Source: Byssothecium circinans
Lineage: Eukaryota; Ascomycota; Dothideomycetes; Pleosporales; Massarinaceae
Length of the DNA: 49,439 nucleotides
Assembly (NCBI GenBank): GCA_010015675.1
Contig: ML976991.1
Location: 13,641-63,079 of the forward strand
Direction of reading: 5' to 3'
The translations under genes were made by a program, and so were the position numbers. Positions 10,279 to 22,692 of this stretch are shown piece by piece (the stretch's first letter is position 1; every line of letters starts with the position of its first letter). The notes beneath the pieces were generated by a model that was not told the DNA's origin, searched no databases, and worked only from the letters and a program-made list of their open reading frames with translations.

Positions 10279-12200
10279 CTATCCATTCCTCTTCGCCGCA
10301 CTAGCAGCAACCTTCTTCAACGTCTCAGGTGCATCATCCCATCTCATGACCAACTCCACAAACCTCAACTTAGTCGTCTCCCCGCTAACAAACTCCTCGT
10401 TCTGGAACAACTTCTCCACCTCCTCCTTAGTCTCAACTCTATACGTCAGCACCTCGCCCTCCTTCGCACCAAACGCCGCAGGCAGGTCTTTGTACCGCCA
10501 CTCCTGCACGTCATTGTATGGATCCTCCATGCCGTGGATCAAGCGCTCGATCGTGTAGCCCGAATTGCAGATGACGAAGATGATGGGGTTGAGCTTCTTG
10601 CGGATCATGGTGCTGAGTTCCTGCGCGGTGAGTTGGAAGGATCCGTCTCCTGTGAAGAGAATGGTGCGCTTGATACCCTGCTCTTTAGCGGCGAGGGCTG
10701 CACCCTGAGCTGCGCCAGTGGCATACCCGATACTGCCCCAGAGCACTTGAGAGATTGCATTGACGCCCTTTGGGAACCTCGTCTCCCAGATGCCGAAGTT
10801 GGAGGTTCCGGTCTCGGTGATGACGATGTCGTTGGGTTGCAGCCACTGTCCCAGCCGCGGCCAGAACCACGCTTGTGTGATTGTGGGCTCTGATGAGTTT
10901 TGCTCGCCATGCGGGATGTCGTTGTTGGGCTTTGGGCCGCTTTCGATGTTCAGTTGGCCTAGCTTGGCGGTGACCTTGGAAAGCACGCCGTTCATGCGGA
11001 TACCTGGGTATTCCGAGTAGCGTACTTTGATGCCGTAGCTGTGGAAGTCGATGGCTGAAATGAGGGTACAAGGTTAGTAAAGTTCTATAGTTTCAGTGGA
11101 GTTATCACATACTGTTGAGTTGGGAAACGCGGTAGCTGAAGCCAGCCGTGTTGAAGTCAGACTGAATCGCGCCAATGCTCAAAACCAGATCGGAAGATTC
11201 AACGCGTTCGCGCACGCCCTTGTTGCTGCCATCTCCGGCGTAAACACCTCCATAGTTCGGCAATGTCTCGTCGACCGCACCTTTACCCATGGGGGCAACA
11301 AAGACGGGTATACCGGTCTTTTCGATGAATTCGTGGGTCTCTTTCAGGGCGCGGTGGCGGATCGCGCAGGCGTCTACTAGAATGACGGGGTTCCGTGCTT
11401 GGTGAAGGTACTTGAGGATAACATCCACAACATAGTCCTCTCGTTCGGTCTCGTTCGGCGGGTAAGAGAGATCAAGGGGCGTTTTCAGGCGATCGCCGTC
11501 AACCTTCTTCTTGACGAGGTCTGATGGAAGTCCGATGTAGACCGGCCGTGACTTCAGCACACACTCGGAAATGGCGTGGTCAATCAGAGTGGCCGCCTCG
11601 TGAGGGTCATTCAGCATGGACACAGCGCACGAAATCTGGGCAGACATCTTGGAGAAGACGTGGAAATCGCCATTTCCAAGAGTGTGGTGAAGCAGTAGCC
11701 CATCCTTTTGTGCAGTTGTCGTCGGATATCCAACGATGTGGACGACTGGTACGTACTCGCTGTACGCACCAGCCAGCGCATTGACGGCCGAGAGCTCCCC
11801 CACACCGAAAGTGGTAACGAGAGCGCCCACTCCGTTTACGCGGGCATATCCATCGGCGGCGTAGCCTGGAATCTCCAATTAGAGAGATTTCGAGGATTGA
11901 GCGAAATCTTGTTTCCGGAGCTTCCGAGCCTCCGGATGAACGAGGGGCAGCTCACCAGCATTGAGCTCGTTGCAATTGCCGACCCAGGACAGTCCTGTCT
12001 TTGCGACGTAGTCGAGTGCAACGAGGTTGTAGTCGCCGGGGACTCCGTGGATGGAGCGGACGCCGACTTGGTGAAGTCGCGTGAAGAGATACTGGAAAGC
12101 GTTAGCTCTGGGTCAGGTATACCATGTGGATCAAGCGCGGGCTCACCTCAGCAATGTCAACTGGGTTGCTGATGTCCTTGGTCCTAAGATCTTGAGCCAT
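10279..12200 (-). CDS. pdcA: Pyruvate decarboxylase
   Basis: Four exons (12200-12147, 12091-11956, 11865-11113, 11054-10279) encode 572 residues, the usual length of the family. The enzyme is a cytosolic, thiamine diphosphate- and Mg-dependent decarboxylase that turns pyruvate into acetaldehyde and CO2 for ethanol fermentation. The N-terminal PYR domain has GVPGDYNL and the catalytic Glu in [15 protein letters not shown] (split by intron 2), followed by HHTLGNGDF, which supplies the active-site histidines. The C-terminal PP domain has the cofactor motif beginning [11 protein letters not shown] at about residue 449 and ending [20 protein letters not shown] precedes it. All introns are GT-AG, 55-90 bp. 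The ATG is chosen because it starts a short exon ([13 protein letters not shown]) whose donor gives the conserved frame. No disruption is seen. Confidence 0.95.
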
Positions 12201-13293
12201 GGCGGTAATTGTGAGTAAATGTTTGGAGGGCAGGAACAATTGTGATTGAAGTCGTGGTATTGCGGATTGCTCGGGCTATTTAATGTGTTGAGGCCTATGA
12301 CGAAGCAGAGGCGTGCATGCCAGTCATCAAATATCAGCTCACCTAGCGTGACCACACGGCGGGACCGAAAAGTGAAAATCTAGATATTGACAACTCTCTG
12401 TACTGGTAATAGTATCATGACTGGGAGGCGATGGTCGATGCGTTGTTCCACTCTTCCAATCGCTTTCCGATTTTTTTTCGTCATGCCATTTTCAGACAAT
12501 CCTCATGGTCCCATCCACCCATCGTCGATTTGACCCTATCCATCTGCAAGAACACATGTCAACGCCTGCCAGGTATGGTACAGTGTCAGCGTTTTACGCC
12601 GTGATGCTGTAATTCGTGGTCCACATGGCGTGTCGCATAGCAGGTTGCATTGTATTCGTCGGGCCGAACTGCAAGGGGGAGTTGGTGAGCCCGACCCTGT
12701 AGACTGTGAATATGGATCACATTGGACTTCAGATGTCACGAAAATAGTAACTTGGGTCTTGTATCTGCAGTGGGAGTGCCTGTACGGGATGAATAATAGG
12801 CGCGATGTATGAGCAGAAGGCCTTGCATCTTGTTGTGGCAATGAATCGGAGGTCCGTGCCCAGGTCGGTCCCATCTTACATCTTACACCAGAGCTGACTA
12901 CAGCTGCCCTCGGTCTCTGTCTGTGTCTGCGTCTCCCTCCGCCTACATCTTCCTGTCCGTCTACAATTCCCCTGCGCTGTTCCGCCGCTCTATCCTTCAC
13001 TGTCGCTGTCGCTGTCGCTATCCACTGCCCGTCTGCCCTTTGTTCGCGCGACACCTCACCTCGCCGCAAGCGCTGCGCCCAAGTCAGCCTCCAGCCCACA
13101 GCCCACAGCCTACCCGATACCCGACCACCTCCAGTCTACCCTCCTACCTCGAGCCTGCTCCTCTCAGCGCCTCCCTCTCGTGGACTGCGCGAGCCAATTT
13201 CTCCTCGAAGCGACATGTCGTGATGCGCATTGCTATCGCCGTCTCCGACTCAGCTGAAGAGCCCGCCCACGCTCTGCTTCACGCAGCCTAGAC
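12201..13293. promoter_or_regulatory. Divergent intergenic region between pdc and the BCK1-type gene
   Basis: About 1.1 kb separates the two divergent ATGs. The right half (about 12900-13290) is C- and CT-rich on the plus strand, typical of a long fungal 5' leader for the MAPKKK. It contains an out-of-frame open stretch that ends just before the MAPKKK ATG, which may act as an upstream ORF. No specific factor site is claimed. Confidence 0.4.
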
Positions 13294-16200
13294 ATGACAA
13301 TTGGCTCCCGCCAGCGCTCTTCGTCCAACATCTCGAACAGGTCTAACCGTCGCGGTCCTCCCACGCCTCTCTCTGCGAACCGGAGCAACCTCGCCCCGCA
13401 CGATTCTCGCTCCGACCCCCCGAGCCTGGGCTCTCCTCCCTCGGCGCTTCTCACTCCCTCTAGCGGGACAAGCTCGCCATATACGCTCCTCTCCCCTGGA
13501 AACGGCACCTACTCGACCAGCCCGCGGGGCAGGGCGCATACCGTTGCGGACCCGAACCTCCTTCAGCGGCAGCAGAGCTATCTGCAGAAGCCGGCCATGC
13601 ATCAATACATCCCCCCTCCGCCTCCCCAGCCCACCTCGACACCTGCTAGTCATGGCATGAGCCTCCCCCCGCCGCCCCCTCGACCGTCGAACACAAACAC
13701 TCATGGTAGCGTTCCTCCGCCGCCTCCACATCAGAACTATGGCTGGGGCGCCCCCCGGCAGTACCAGCAACCGGGAGGCTACAATCCTAGTGCCTATCAT
13801 GGCTACCAAGGTGTCCTTCCCCCACCACCACACCATCCACCTGTCCAGAAGCAACATGATGCGCCTCTGACATCTGCAACCTACATCCCGGGAGGGGAGT
13901 CTTTTGGTCCCGGTGTGGGGATCCCTCCTCTGCACACTACGAGATATTCCGACCCATACTATAGGGAAGACAACTATTCAGCCAACACTGACAATTCAAC
14001 CACTAGCTTCCCCTCGCAGGATCACTATGGAGCCAGTACCCAGTACTCCACCGCCAATCGTGGCCATCTCAACATTCCTACAGGGCGGGCGCAAACATAT
14101 GACTCATCCGGACCTCCAACAGCGACTCTTCACAACCCCATGATTCAGACACATGGCAGTGGGTACTACCGCAATGAAAGTACAACACCTATCTCCCCCA
14201 ATGATGCATCCGCCGCATGGCCCGCCGATCGCGTGCAGATTTGGTTAGCGAGCAACGGCTTCTCTAGAGACTGGCAAGAGACGTTCAAAGAGCTAGGACT
14301 AGAAGGAACTAGGTTCTTGGAAATTGGACGTGGTCACGGAGGGAAGGGAAATGTTGCCATGATGCATCAAGTCATCTTCCCTCAGTTAGCCAAACAGTGC
14401 ACTGCGAGCGGGACGGGTTGGGATCAAAACAGAGAGCGAGATGAGGGAAGGAAGCTGCGCAGGCTGGTCCGCGCCATAGTGGAGACGGGAAGCTCAAGCA
14501 ATGTGCGATTCCCGCAGCGCTCCGATACGGGTATGACGATACCTAGCGCAGGTACTGAGGGTACTCTGGAAAATTCGCCGTACATGGGAACAAAGATGGA
14601 TTTTTCGACACCTTCGACCGCTGGGGGAGGCGAAGAAAGTCCTGGGCGGCAGATGCCTGTGACTTCTCCCGCGTCCGCGACGTTGCCCCGCCGAGTATCT
14701 ACCCAGCGCAACTTTACAATCCCAAACCTAGGACCTCCTCCCGACTACAGTGAGACCACCGGCCGTAGCGCCTTTTCCAAGGAGGTATTACGAGACCTGG
14801 ATACGAAGCCCAAGCGTCACAGCCCCAACGCTTCGGGAGAGTTCGCGCCATCATCTTTCAGTGCAATGAATCATCGTGAAGCACTGAGACAAGCAAGCCC
14901 GCAGCACAGCCCTGGTCTTCCGTCAGCTCGCCTAGCGACGAATGGAGGCCAACTCAGCGCAGGTTCAGCCACTTCGGCACCCCGATACTATAGCCACAAT
15001 CGTGACAACAGCTCCGAATCAGTCATTTCCACGTTTGCGACAGCCGGTTCACACCATGGATCTGCGCCATCTTCGGGCAGATCTTTCGATGGCCGATCTG
15101 AAAGTCGCAGTGACCGGAGAATGGGGTACGATGGTTCACGTCCTGGAACGGGTATGTCAAGGCACGACAGTGCGGAGATCCCAACAAGCGCCAAAGATCA
15201 CAAAGGCTTCATGTCGAAATTCATGCAAAAGAAGAAGAGAAAGGAGGAGGAGCCATCGCCAGACGACACGAGCATGGAATCACCTGCGAGTCCTGTCAGC
15301 CACCGTCAGTTGGCGGGAGGCGCATTGTTTGGGCGTTCCGGCATGAACTCGAGCGAAACTTCATTAGACCGTCCGCCATCACGACGCTCTGTTCAAACTG
15401 ACTCGGAAAGCCGTACAGTGGGTCGCGGACGAGGCGCATCAACAAAAGAAAGTGACCGGAAATTTGCCTTCATCACGCCAGACGGCTGGAACTACAGACT
15501 TGTGGACATTACCAGAGCATCATCCGCTGCGGCTCTGCGGGAAATGCTATGCGAGGAGCTCAGTTCAGGCTTGGGTCAAATGCCTGGCGTGCAATTGCAC
15601 CTGACTTCCCCAGGCCAAAATGAGCATGATGATCCATTGACTGACTCAAAGCTGTTAAAGGCACGTACACAATACGGAAACCGACTTGGAGATCTTAAAA
15701 TTTTGGTCAAGGTTCCGCGCGACATCACAGTGCCGCCATCTGCTGGACTGGGAGTGTCGTTTCCACCACTGATTGGGAAGCCAATTGATGAGGCTACTTA
15801 CGCTCGTCTCAATGAATCTTCTCAACTAGATTCACCTGATGTGAAGTCTGGCGAGTCGACACTCGTTCCTAGCAAGGCCGCTGCGCTACGAAATCAGGCA
15901 CAGAGGGACGAGTTGACACCAGAGGCTGTTGCAGAACGGCTGAACGGAGGTGGACGAGCGCCCGAGCCGTCCTGGGCTGTAGGCGATGATCTCCCCGAAG
16001 ACGAACGGCAGAAGATGCTCCAAGCCGCTGCCGAAGAACACCAACGTCAAAATCGACGAAAGCAACAAGCTTACTTGACAGCCCGGCAAGGCAAAATTCG
16101 GAAGGAGTCCCCCAAGCCATCGTCGTCGTCGTCGAGAGATTTTGCTATTCGAAGCCCGGGTGTCATCGACTTCGATGAGCCTCGCGAATCACCCTATGAT

Positions 16201-18737
16201 GACTCCAAGAAGCCATTCGATGAGCGAAGGAAGAGCAAACAGCTGGTTCCGCTCAGAGAGCCTCCACCTGCGCCTGCCAACTCAAGCACTCTGCTCATGG
16301 CCAATTCACTTACCAAGAACAAGGCAGATCGGACATCGTGGCCAGAAGGCGAGGAAGAGCAGGCGAAGCAAGCCGAGAGTGAATTGTCGAAACGAAAGGC
16401 GATCCCTACAGGCCCAACCGGTGGTCTATCTAGCATCGCTGCAGCCATCATTGGAGCAGGTTCCATAGGAAGCTCGGTCGGAGCTGCGAACAAGGCGCCC
16501 CCGAAACCTCCACCAAAAGACGCCCGAGAGATTTCACCAGAGAAAACGCGCCCGTCGCAGCGGATACTACATGAAAGTGGATTTGGATCAGTGTCTGCGT
16601 CAGGTAGGAATAGTCCAGGTGGGTCACCTCGCAGTCCTGGGTCTCTTACAATGAGCAAAGGCAACGTGCCGTTCAAGATACCTGACTATGAGGAAGATGT
16701 TCCCGACGATATTTCTCTCGATAGGCCCAGCCTGACGCTGAAGATGCCGAGCGCACCACACCCGACCGTATCTAAACTCAAGGACGAACAGGCCTTCAAA
16801 ACAAACTCGCCTAACGTTAGCCCCCATTCAGCGCACCCACCGCCATCAGCTCTCTCAAGAGAATCTTCCAGGCTCTCGGTTTGGGGACCTACGCACGATT
16901 TTGAAGAGGCGAGAGTGTCGTTCCACGTCAAAGGACCAATGGTCGTCGACGAGGACGATTCCGATGACGACTCTGACGAAGGATTGTTCGCTATGCCTCT
17001 AGCGAAGTCGGGCGAACCCACATCGGATGGTACTGGCCTGACAACACCAAGTGACTCTCGCAGTCAGCGCCCTTCGCTTACACTCAAGACATCGCGCTCA
17101 AAGAATTCGTTGGATAGAGTTGCGGATCGATCAGGCGATCAAAGTGCAAGGACGGATGATACACGCGGGTCCATTCCAAGCGACTTCCTTCCGGAATCGG
17201 CCACATCGACGCGTACCGACTCTCCGGATGAGTCGAATAGATTTTCGCGCCGCGAATCATTCGCCAGTGATGTCTGGGCCAATCGACCACCAGCAGAAGC
17301 GCTGGTTGAGCACCTCGATGAGCTCTTCCCCAACGTCAATCTGGATCAACCTGTTCTAGAAGAAGATGAGTCAGAGTCGGACACCGTGACTGAAGCCCCC
17401 AGCGACTTTTCAAACGGCATCCGACCCGTGACGCCAATATCTTCCTATAACGATGCTAGCACCCTCGGCTCCACTTTCAACAGAGCTTCAGTCCAATCTA
17501 TGGCTCAGCGTAGCATTCGAAAGTCGGGTGTGGGTCTTGGAAGGACCAAGTCTATTCGTGAGGTCGTCAAGTCGCAATATCTGCCCCTGGAAAAGAAGCC
17601 TCACCCAGGCCAGGGCCCGCCGTCTGTTGCAGGACCGTCTCGCGTTCAAACACTCCGTGGTGGTGGGGATATTGTTCGCAGGAAGTCGACGAAGATGTTC
17701 CACGCGAAGATCGAACAAGTCAAGCCTCCGCGAGGATCCAGGCTGATCCAGCTGGAAACCATACCACAGGATCATCTCATGGCGCCCCAACGACAGCCAA
17801 CGTTCAAATGGATGAAGGGTCAGTTGATCGGAAAGGGAACATTCGGCCGTGTCTATCTCGGTATGAACATTACAACTGGTGAACTGATAGCTGTCAAGCA
17901 AGTCGAAGTGAATGCCAAAGCCGCCGGGTCAGACAAGGACAAGATCAAGGAACTGGTGAAGAGCTTGGATCAAGAGATCGATACCATGCAGCATTTGGAC
18001 AACCCCAATATTGTGCAGTATCTTGGGTGTGAGCGCAAGGAGTATAGTATCTCCATCTTCCTGGAGTATATCAGCGGTGGCTCTGTTGGTTCCTGCATCC
18101 GAAAGCACGGCAAATTCGAAGAATGCGTCGTCAGCTCTCTTACCCGACAAACGCTCTGCGGCCTATCGTACCTACATAGGGAAGGTATTCTGCACCGCGA
18201 CCTCAAAGCCGACAACATCCTGCTTGACCTCGACGGCACCTGCAAGATCTCCGATTTCGGTATCTCGAAAAAGACGGACAATATCTATGGCAACGACATT
18301 ACCAACAGCATGCAAGGCTCCGTCTTCTGGATGGCGCCTGAGGTCATTCGCTCGCAAGGCCAGGGATACTCGGCCAAAGTCGATATTTGGTCGCTCGGTT
18401 GCGTCGTGCTCGAGATGTTCGCAGGCAAGCGGCCGTGGTCCAAGGAAGAGGCTATCGGTGCTATTTACAAGCTGGGTAGTCTGAACCAGGCTCCTCCGAT
18501 TCCCGAGGACGTGTCAAGAGTGATTGGAGTGGAGGGTCTCAGCTTCATGTATGACTGCTTCACCATGTAAGTCTTCTGTGTCCCCCGGCCAATACCTTTG
18601 TACTAATAACTTACAGTGACCCTACCGAACGACCTACTGCCGAGACTCTCCTCCGCTCACCATTCTGCTTCTCCGACCCCAACTACAACTTCCTAGATAC
18701 GGAGCTTTACGCCAAGATCCGAGGTGCTTTCCAATGA
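13294..18737 (+). CDS. bck1: BCK1-type MAP kinase kinase kinase (cell wall integrity pathway)
   Basis: Exon 13294-18566 and a short last exon 18617-18737 encode 1797 residues. The order is: a long Ser/Pro-rich disordered N-terminus with poly-Pro; a SAM-like segment at about residues 313-365 (VQIWLASNGFSRDW); a ubiquitin/RA-like segment at about 722-810 (FAFITPDGWNYRLVDI); a long phosphosite-rich linker; and a kinase domain at about 1507-1780. The kinase has GKGTFGRVYLG, IAVKQVEV, HRDLKADN, DFGISK and MAPEV, so all catalytic motifs are present. BCK1/MCK1 proteins are activated by protein kinase C and phosphorylate the MAPKKs above the Slt2-type MAPK, controlling wall integrity and, in pathogens, virulence. 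The single 50-bp intron (GTAAGT to TTACAG) falls inside the C-terminal kinase lobe. The SAM-like and RA-like labels are weaker than the kinase call. Confidence 0.93.
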
Positions 18738-19795
18738 GGAATCTGCGCCAGACCAACTGCCTCTCTGGGATCCGTTTCCAGATCCTTCTTTTCATTGTAT
18801 ACCCCTTTTACCATCCATCTACGGTCGATTCGCACATATACCCAATGCCTGCCGTCTTTCTTTATCTTTACCTTTTATCTTTTCCATGTCATTGTTATGC
18901 TGTTGGGTGCTGGGTGAGCTGAGTACTACGAGGCAACACTACGGCCGATCCGATTTGTCACGAACCATGATCACTCACGGGGGGTTTAAGCGCGGCGTCT
19001 TATTTTCCTCTATACTAGTCATATCTCGGGGGGGTTTTTTTGCATGGCTTCGCTGTAGAGCATATCTGGGCTCAGGAAATGAGACCACTGAAACATGTAT
19101 CGCTATGGTCTTATATCTGGGGGCTGGTATGAGTGGGGCGGTTAGAAATGTTCTTTGTGCGAGTGGTGTAGGGCGAGGGGCTAGATCACCCTGAGGAATT
19201 AGATTCCAGAGAGGGGAGTGTAGTTTAGAGGAATGATACCATATGTTGACTTGTGCATCCCATGTCCCTTCCTTTTTCTACGCAACGTATACCCTGGTTA
19301 TCATTTTAGTGCTTCTTTCTTATGGGAGTTGCATAGTTATACATGCATGAGTCTACTGCTCCAAGCAGAGTTTATCGCAACCCATTTCAATCCCCAGGTC
19401 CATTGCCCTCCTTCCTGGATATCCTCAACCAGTCCCCTCCTATGAAGAATACCTGCCTTCCACCTGCCCATCCCTTATGCAGACCTTCTTCCAGTACTAA
19501 AATGGCAGAAACATAAGGCGACAAATAATTATACTCAGCAGAACTCGTCTCAGGGGGTGGGTATTCGGTATGCACATGTACGTCATACTCGCTCGGTCTT
19601 AATCCTTTCAGCATCAACAGCGACGCGATGCTTAGTTGTAGCAGCTAACAGCTTATTCCATATTCCATATTCCCACGCCGAGGTTAATTTGTATGCCCTC
19701 CATCATTTCTTCTCCCAAAACCCACCCCAAAAAAAAAAAACCAGACCACCCCTCTAAAGAAGAAGAAGAGAAGAAAAAAAGAATCTTCCCATAAG
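18738..19795. other. Intergenic, 3' UTR of the MAPKKK and upstream flank of the tRNA 3' end
   Basis: T-rich tracts after the MAPKKK stop suggest its 3' UTR. A 12-base A run occurs near 19729-19740. No conserved coding frame is visible. The A-rich segment at about 19757-19781 reads as T-rich on the minus strand just past the tRNA 3' end, where an RNA polymerase III terminator is expected. Confidence 0.4.
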
Positions 19796-19893
19796 CTCTC
19801 TGACGGGGAATCGAACCCCGGTCTCCCGCGCTTGTTAGACAGCTAACCGCCATCATTGACAAGCGGAAATCATAACCACTAGACCATCAAAGA
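19796..19893 (-). tRNA. tRNA-Asp(GTC) with a 26-nt intron
   Basis: Read on the minus strand, the acceptor stem TCTTTGA (19893-19887) pairs with TCAGAGA (19803-19797), with one G-U pair. The D-arm holds GGTCTAGTGGTT (box A). The T-arm is CGGGGTTCGATTCCCCG (box B). The anticodon stem TCCGC/GCGGG encloses the loop TTGTCAC with anticodon GTC at 19860-19858. Between positions 37 and 38 lies a 26-nt insert (19856-19831), the canonical intron site, so the mature tRNA is 72 nt before CCA addition. The discriminator base is G at 19796. Structure and anticodon both indicate aspartate. Confidence 0.93.
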
Positions 19894-20662
19894 TATTTGT
19901 ATTGATTGATGGAGATATGGCGTGGGGGGAAATATATATAATGTTGTGCTGTGCTAGATTTTAATGATGGCTTAGGGGATGACGTGTGAGTGGAAAATAA
20001 AATTGGGTTAGCGAGGGGTGGGTGAGGGGTGAGTGGGGCACGGGACGGGAGGAGGGGTACGTGGTGAGTGGCGGGCTTAGAGCTTATCGGGGGGTTGAAC
20101 TGGGATTTCCATTTCTATTTCTGTTTTGGATTATTGAAAGAAAGCGCGAGCGACTATGTATGTTATGAGTGAAGATAGATATCCTTGTGAAATTGATTTA
20201 CTCTTATGTAACTAGTTATTATAGTTTGCAGTGGAGAGTTTGAGGTCAGGGCCATTTTTGCCGAGCACGAACGTGATGGCTTTTCCACTTCCACTTCACG
20301 ATCCTGTAATACCCGAGTCATGTTAACCGGGAGGAAATAAATAGAGAATTTTTTTATAACACAGTTGCGTTGTAAGAAGTTTAGTCCTTAATGGTTCTGA
20401 CAGCTGTTGTTAATACGCACGGGTAGTGTGTGTTGTAGTAGTAAGAGAAAATCATTCAGTCTAATGAACGATCTCTCTATTCTAGAACAATGTTCGTGGA
20501 ACGCCTCTCTATGAAAACGGCGCCATCTATACTCTAATCTTCTCCTCTCCCTTAAAGCCAAACATCCCCCAACTCTAAACACGCACTCCTCCCCCATCCA
20601 CACCACCCTTCCCCAACCCAAGCCAATCCAACCACCCCAATCCCTACCAAAAAGAAGTCCCC
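19894..20662. other. Intergenic, nothing recognised
   Basis: A G-rich tract lies at about 19985-20060 and an AT-rich segment at 20150-20400. No supported coding frame is present. The right end, C- and A-rich on the plus strand, is probably the 3' UTR of the decarboxylase. Confidence 0.4.
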
Positions 20663-22418
20663 TCAATACCCCAACTCCCCCGCCACATCCTCAATAGCCC
20701 TCACAAGCCCCTCCAGCGTCCCCCTCCTCGTCCCCCCATTCACCACAACACGAAAGAACTCACCCCTCTCCCCCGGCGCGAAATCAATCATAAACCCCCT
20801 CGGAATCAACCGCTTCGCAACCTCGGCCGTAACCCTCCCATTCGCCTCCGTATCCGGCCCCAGCTCCCCCCCTCTCGCAAAGTAAAAACACACCTGCAAG
20901 CACGGCAACGGCTCGGGACTGACGGGCACAAAGTGCGGGCTCCGCTTCAGCAGAGCCTGGAGAAACTCCGCGTTCTCGTACGCCGTGGCGACCAGGTCGG
21001 AGAAATGCCGCTGGCCGTAGTACTGCAGCGCGAGGAAGAGTTTGAGCGAGTCTGCGCGGCGGCCACACTGCGGCGTCAGGTCCGCGAGGTCGTAGATGTC
21101 GTTTGCCGAGGCGTCGTCGCTCGCGTTGTGGAAGAGGTAGCCTGCGGGCAGCGTCATGGCTTTCCGGAACTGGCGCAGGTCGCGGCCGAGGAGGAAGGAG
21201 CAGGTCATTGGTGTTCCTAGCATTTTGTGCGGGTTCACGGCTATGCTGTCGGCGAGCTCGGCGCCTTTGAGACGCGTGGAGCGGTAGTCGGCGTTGAAGA
21301 CGACGGAGCCGCCCCAGGACCCGTCGATGTGGAGCCAGAGGTTGTGGTGTTTGCAGATCGCTGAGAGGGCGGGGAAGGGGTCGAAGGAACCTAGGACTGT
21401 GGTGCCTGCTGTGGCGTTGACGAAGAAGGGCGTTTCTCCTCTATCTTTCGATTCCGTGACCAAGCGCTCCAGTTCTGAGGGAAGCATTTGGCCGGTTCTG
21501 GGGTTGACGGGGACGGAGATGACGTTTTTGGAGCCGAGGCCGAACATTTGGGCGGCTTTTTCGAGTGAGTAGTGGCCGTGGGCTGAGGTGAAAAGGGTGA
21601 ATTTGTGGGTTCCATTTCCATTCTCTTTGGTCTCGGGATACAAGGTGTTGCGGGCGATTACTATGGCGGTGGAGTTTGAGGCCGAGCCCCCAGGTTGGGT
21701 GATACCGCCGCTGTTTGCGGGTGGGAAACCGAAGAGGTTAGCGAGGTATTTTGTGGTGTGCTTTTCGATGAGGGTTAGGGCCGGTGAGACTTGGTAGACG
21801 TGTGCCTGGTTTCTGTTAGTAACCAGTACAGAGATCGGGAATCAAGACATACGTTCGTGTTCAGTGTAGCAAGCAATAGCTCCGAAACCAATCCAACCTG
21901 CATTACTATTAGTTTCTTCTCACCCAATGTCTGCCTTCTAAAACTCGCCGCATTAGTACTCGCATACAGCTTGTCCATGAACCCCTGATCCCATGTATTC
22001 ACACTGAACCCCAGCAGATTCTTCACCACGTATAGCAATCCCTCCTTCCCACCTCTTTCCTCTTTTACTTGGAGCGTGCCTTGCAGAATGCTTTCAAGCT
22101 TCTTGGGTGGATGATATTCGACAAGGGCGGTTCTGGGTGCTCCACCCTCGACAACGAGACCGTGGCCAGTGTGCTTTGTCGCGGCATCTTCATCTGCGGA
22201 ACGGATAAAGGGAATGATCAGTTCTTGGACGGCGTCCAGAAGCTGTGTCGGAATACGGTCAGCCCGCCTTGATGAGTTGAAAGGTTGGATTCGAAAGTCT
22301 CGTGATTGGACATGATACGGAAAAAGAACTTTCGAAATCGGAAATGGAGACATACCTCTTTCACTTCTTCAGCTCTGTTGAGCGGTGTCTCGAAACCGTT
22401 GGTATGATTTTCGACCAT
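20663..22418 (-). CDS. PLP-dependent group II decarboxylase (glutamate/cysteine sulfinate decarboxylase-like)
   Basis: Exons 22418-22356, 22242-21949, 21897-21853 and 21805-20663 encode 514 residues, the usual family length. Motifs include GGITQPGGSASNS (phosphate binding), SAHGHYS (the histidine that stacks on the cofactor ring), LHIDGSWGG (Asp contacting the pyridine nitrogen) and NPHKMLG with the Schiff-base Lys at about residue 327. Enzymes of this fold decarboxylate glutamate, cysteine sulfinate, aspartate or aromatic amino acids. Sequence alone does not settle the substrate, but length and motifs favour the GAD/CSAD branch. The start MVENHTNG is chosen because its donor (GTATGT) joins in phase to LLDAVQELIIPF. 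The second intron (21948-21898) appears to use a GC donor (GCGAGT) and is 51 nt, open in frame. The gene sits 275 bp downstream of NOP9 on the same strand. Confidence 0.87.
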
Positions 22419-22692
22419 GCTGGAAACTTATGCAAACTACAAAGAAAAAGCGACGAAGGAAGATCAAAGGATAAGAATACGACTTGAAAAGAATGTTGCA
22501 CGGTGATGATGTTGCGACAAGTATGTCGCCATGCACTTAAATATGAGTAATGACCTCAAGGATACCCCACGCTTCGGCCAGACAAATTTCGCCGGTATTT
22601 TATCCTGAATTAAGTAACGATTTTTGCTAAGTCCGATGCCAGTCCCCACCCAACCTGTAAATGCTGCGCTGATACGAACCTCTCCAGTCTAT

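Noticed and set aside
12923..13291. 122-codon plus-strand frame just before the MAPKKK start
   Set aside because: Low-complexity Ser/Pro/Ala translation in a C-rich leader; more likely 5' UTR, possibly a uORF, than a gene.
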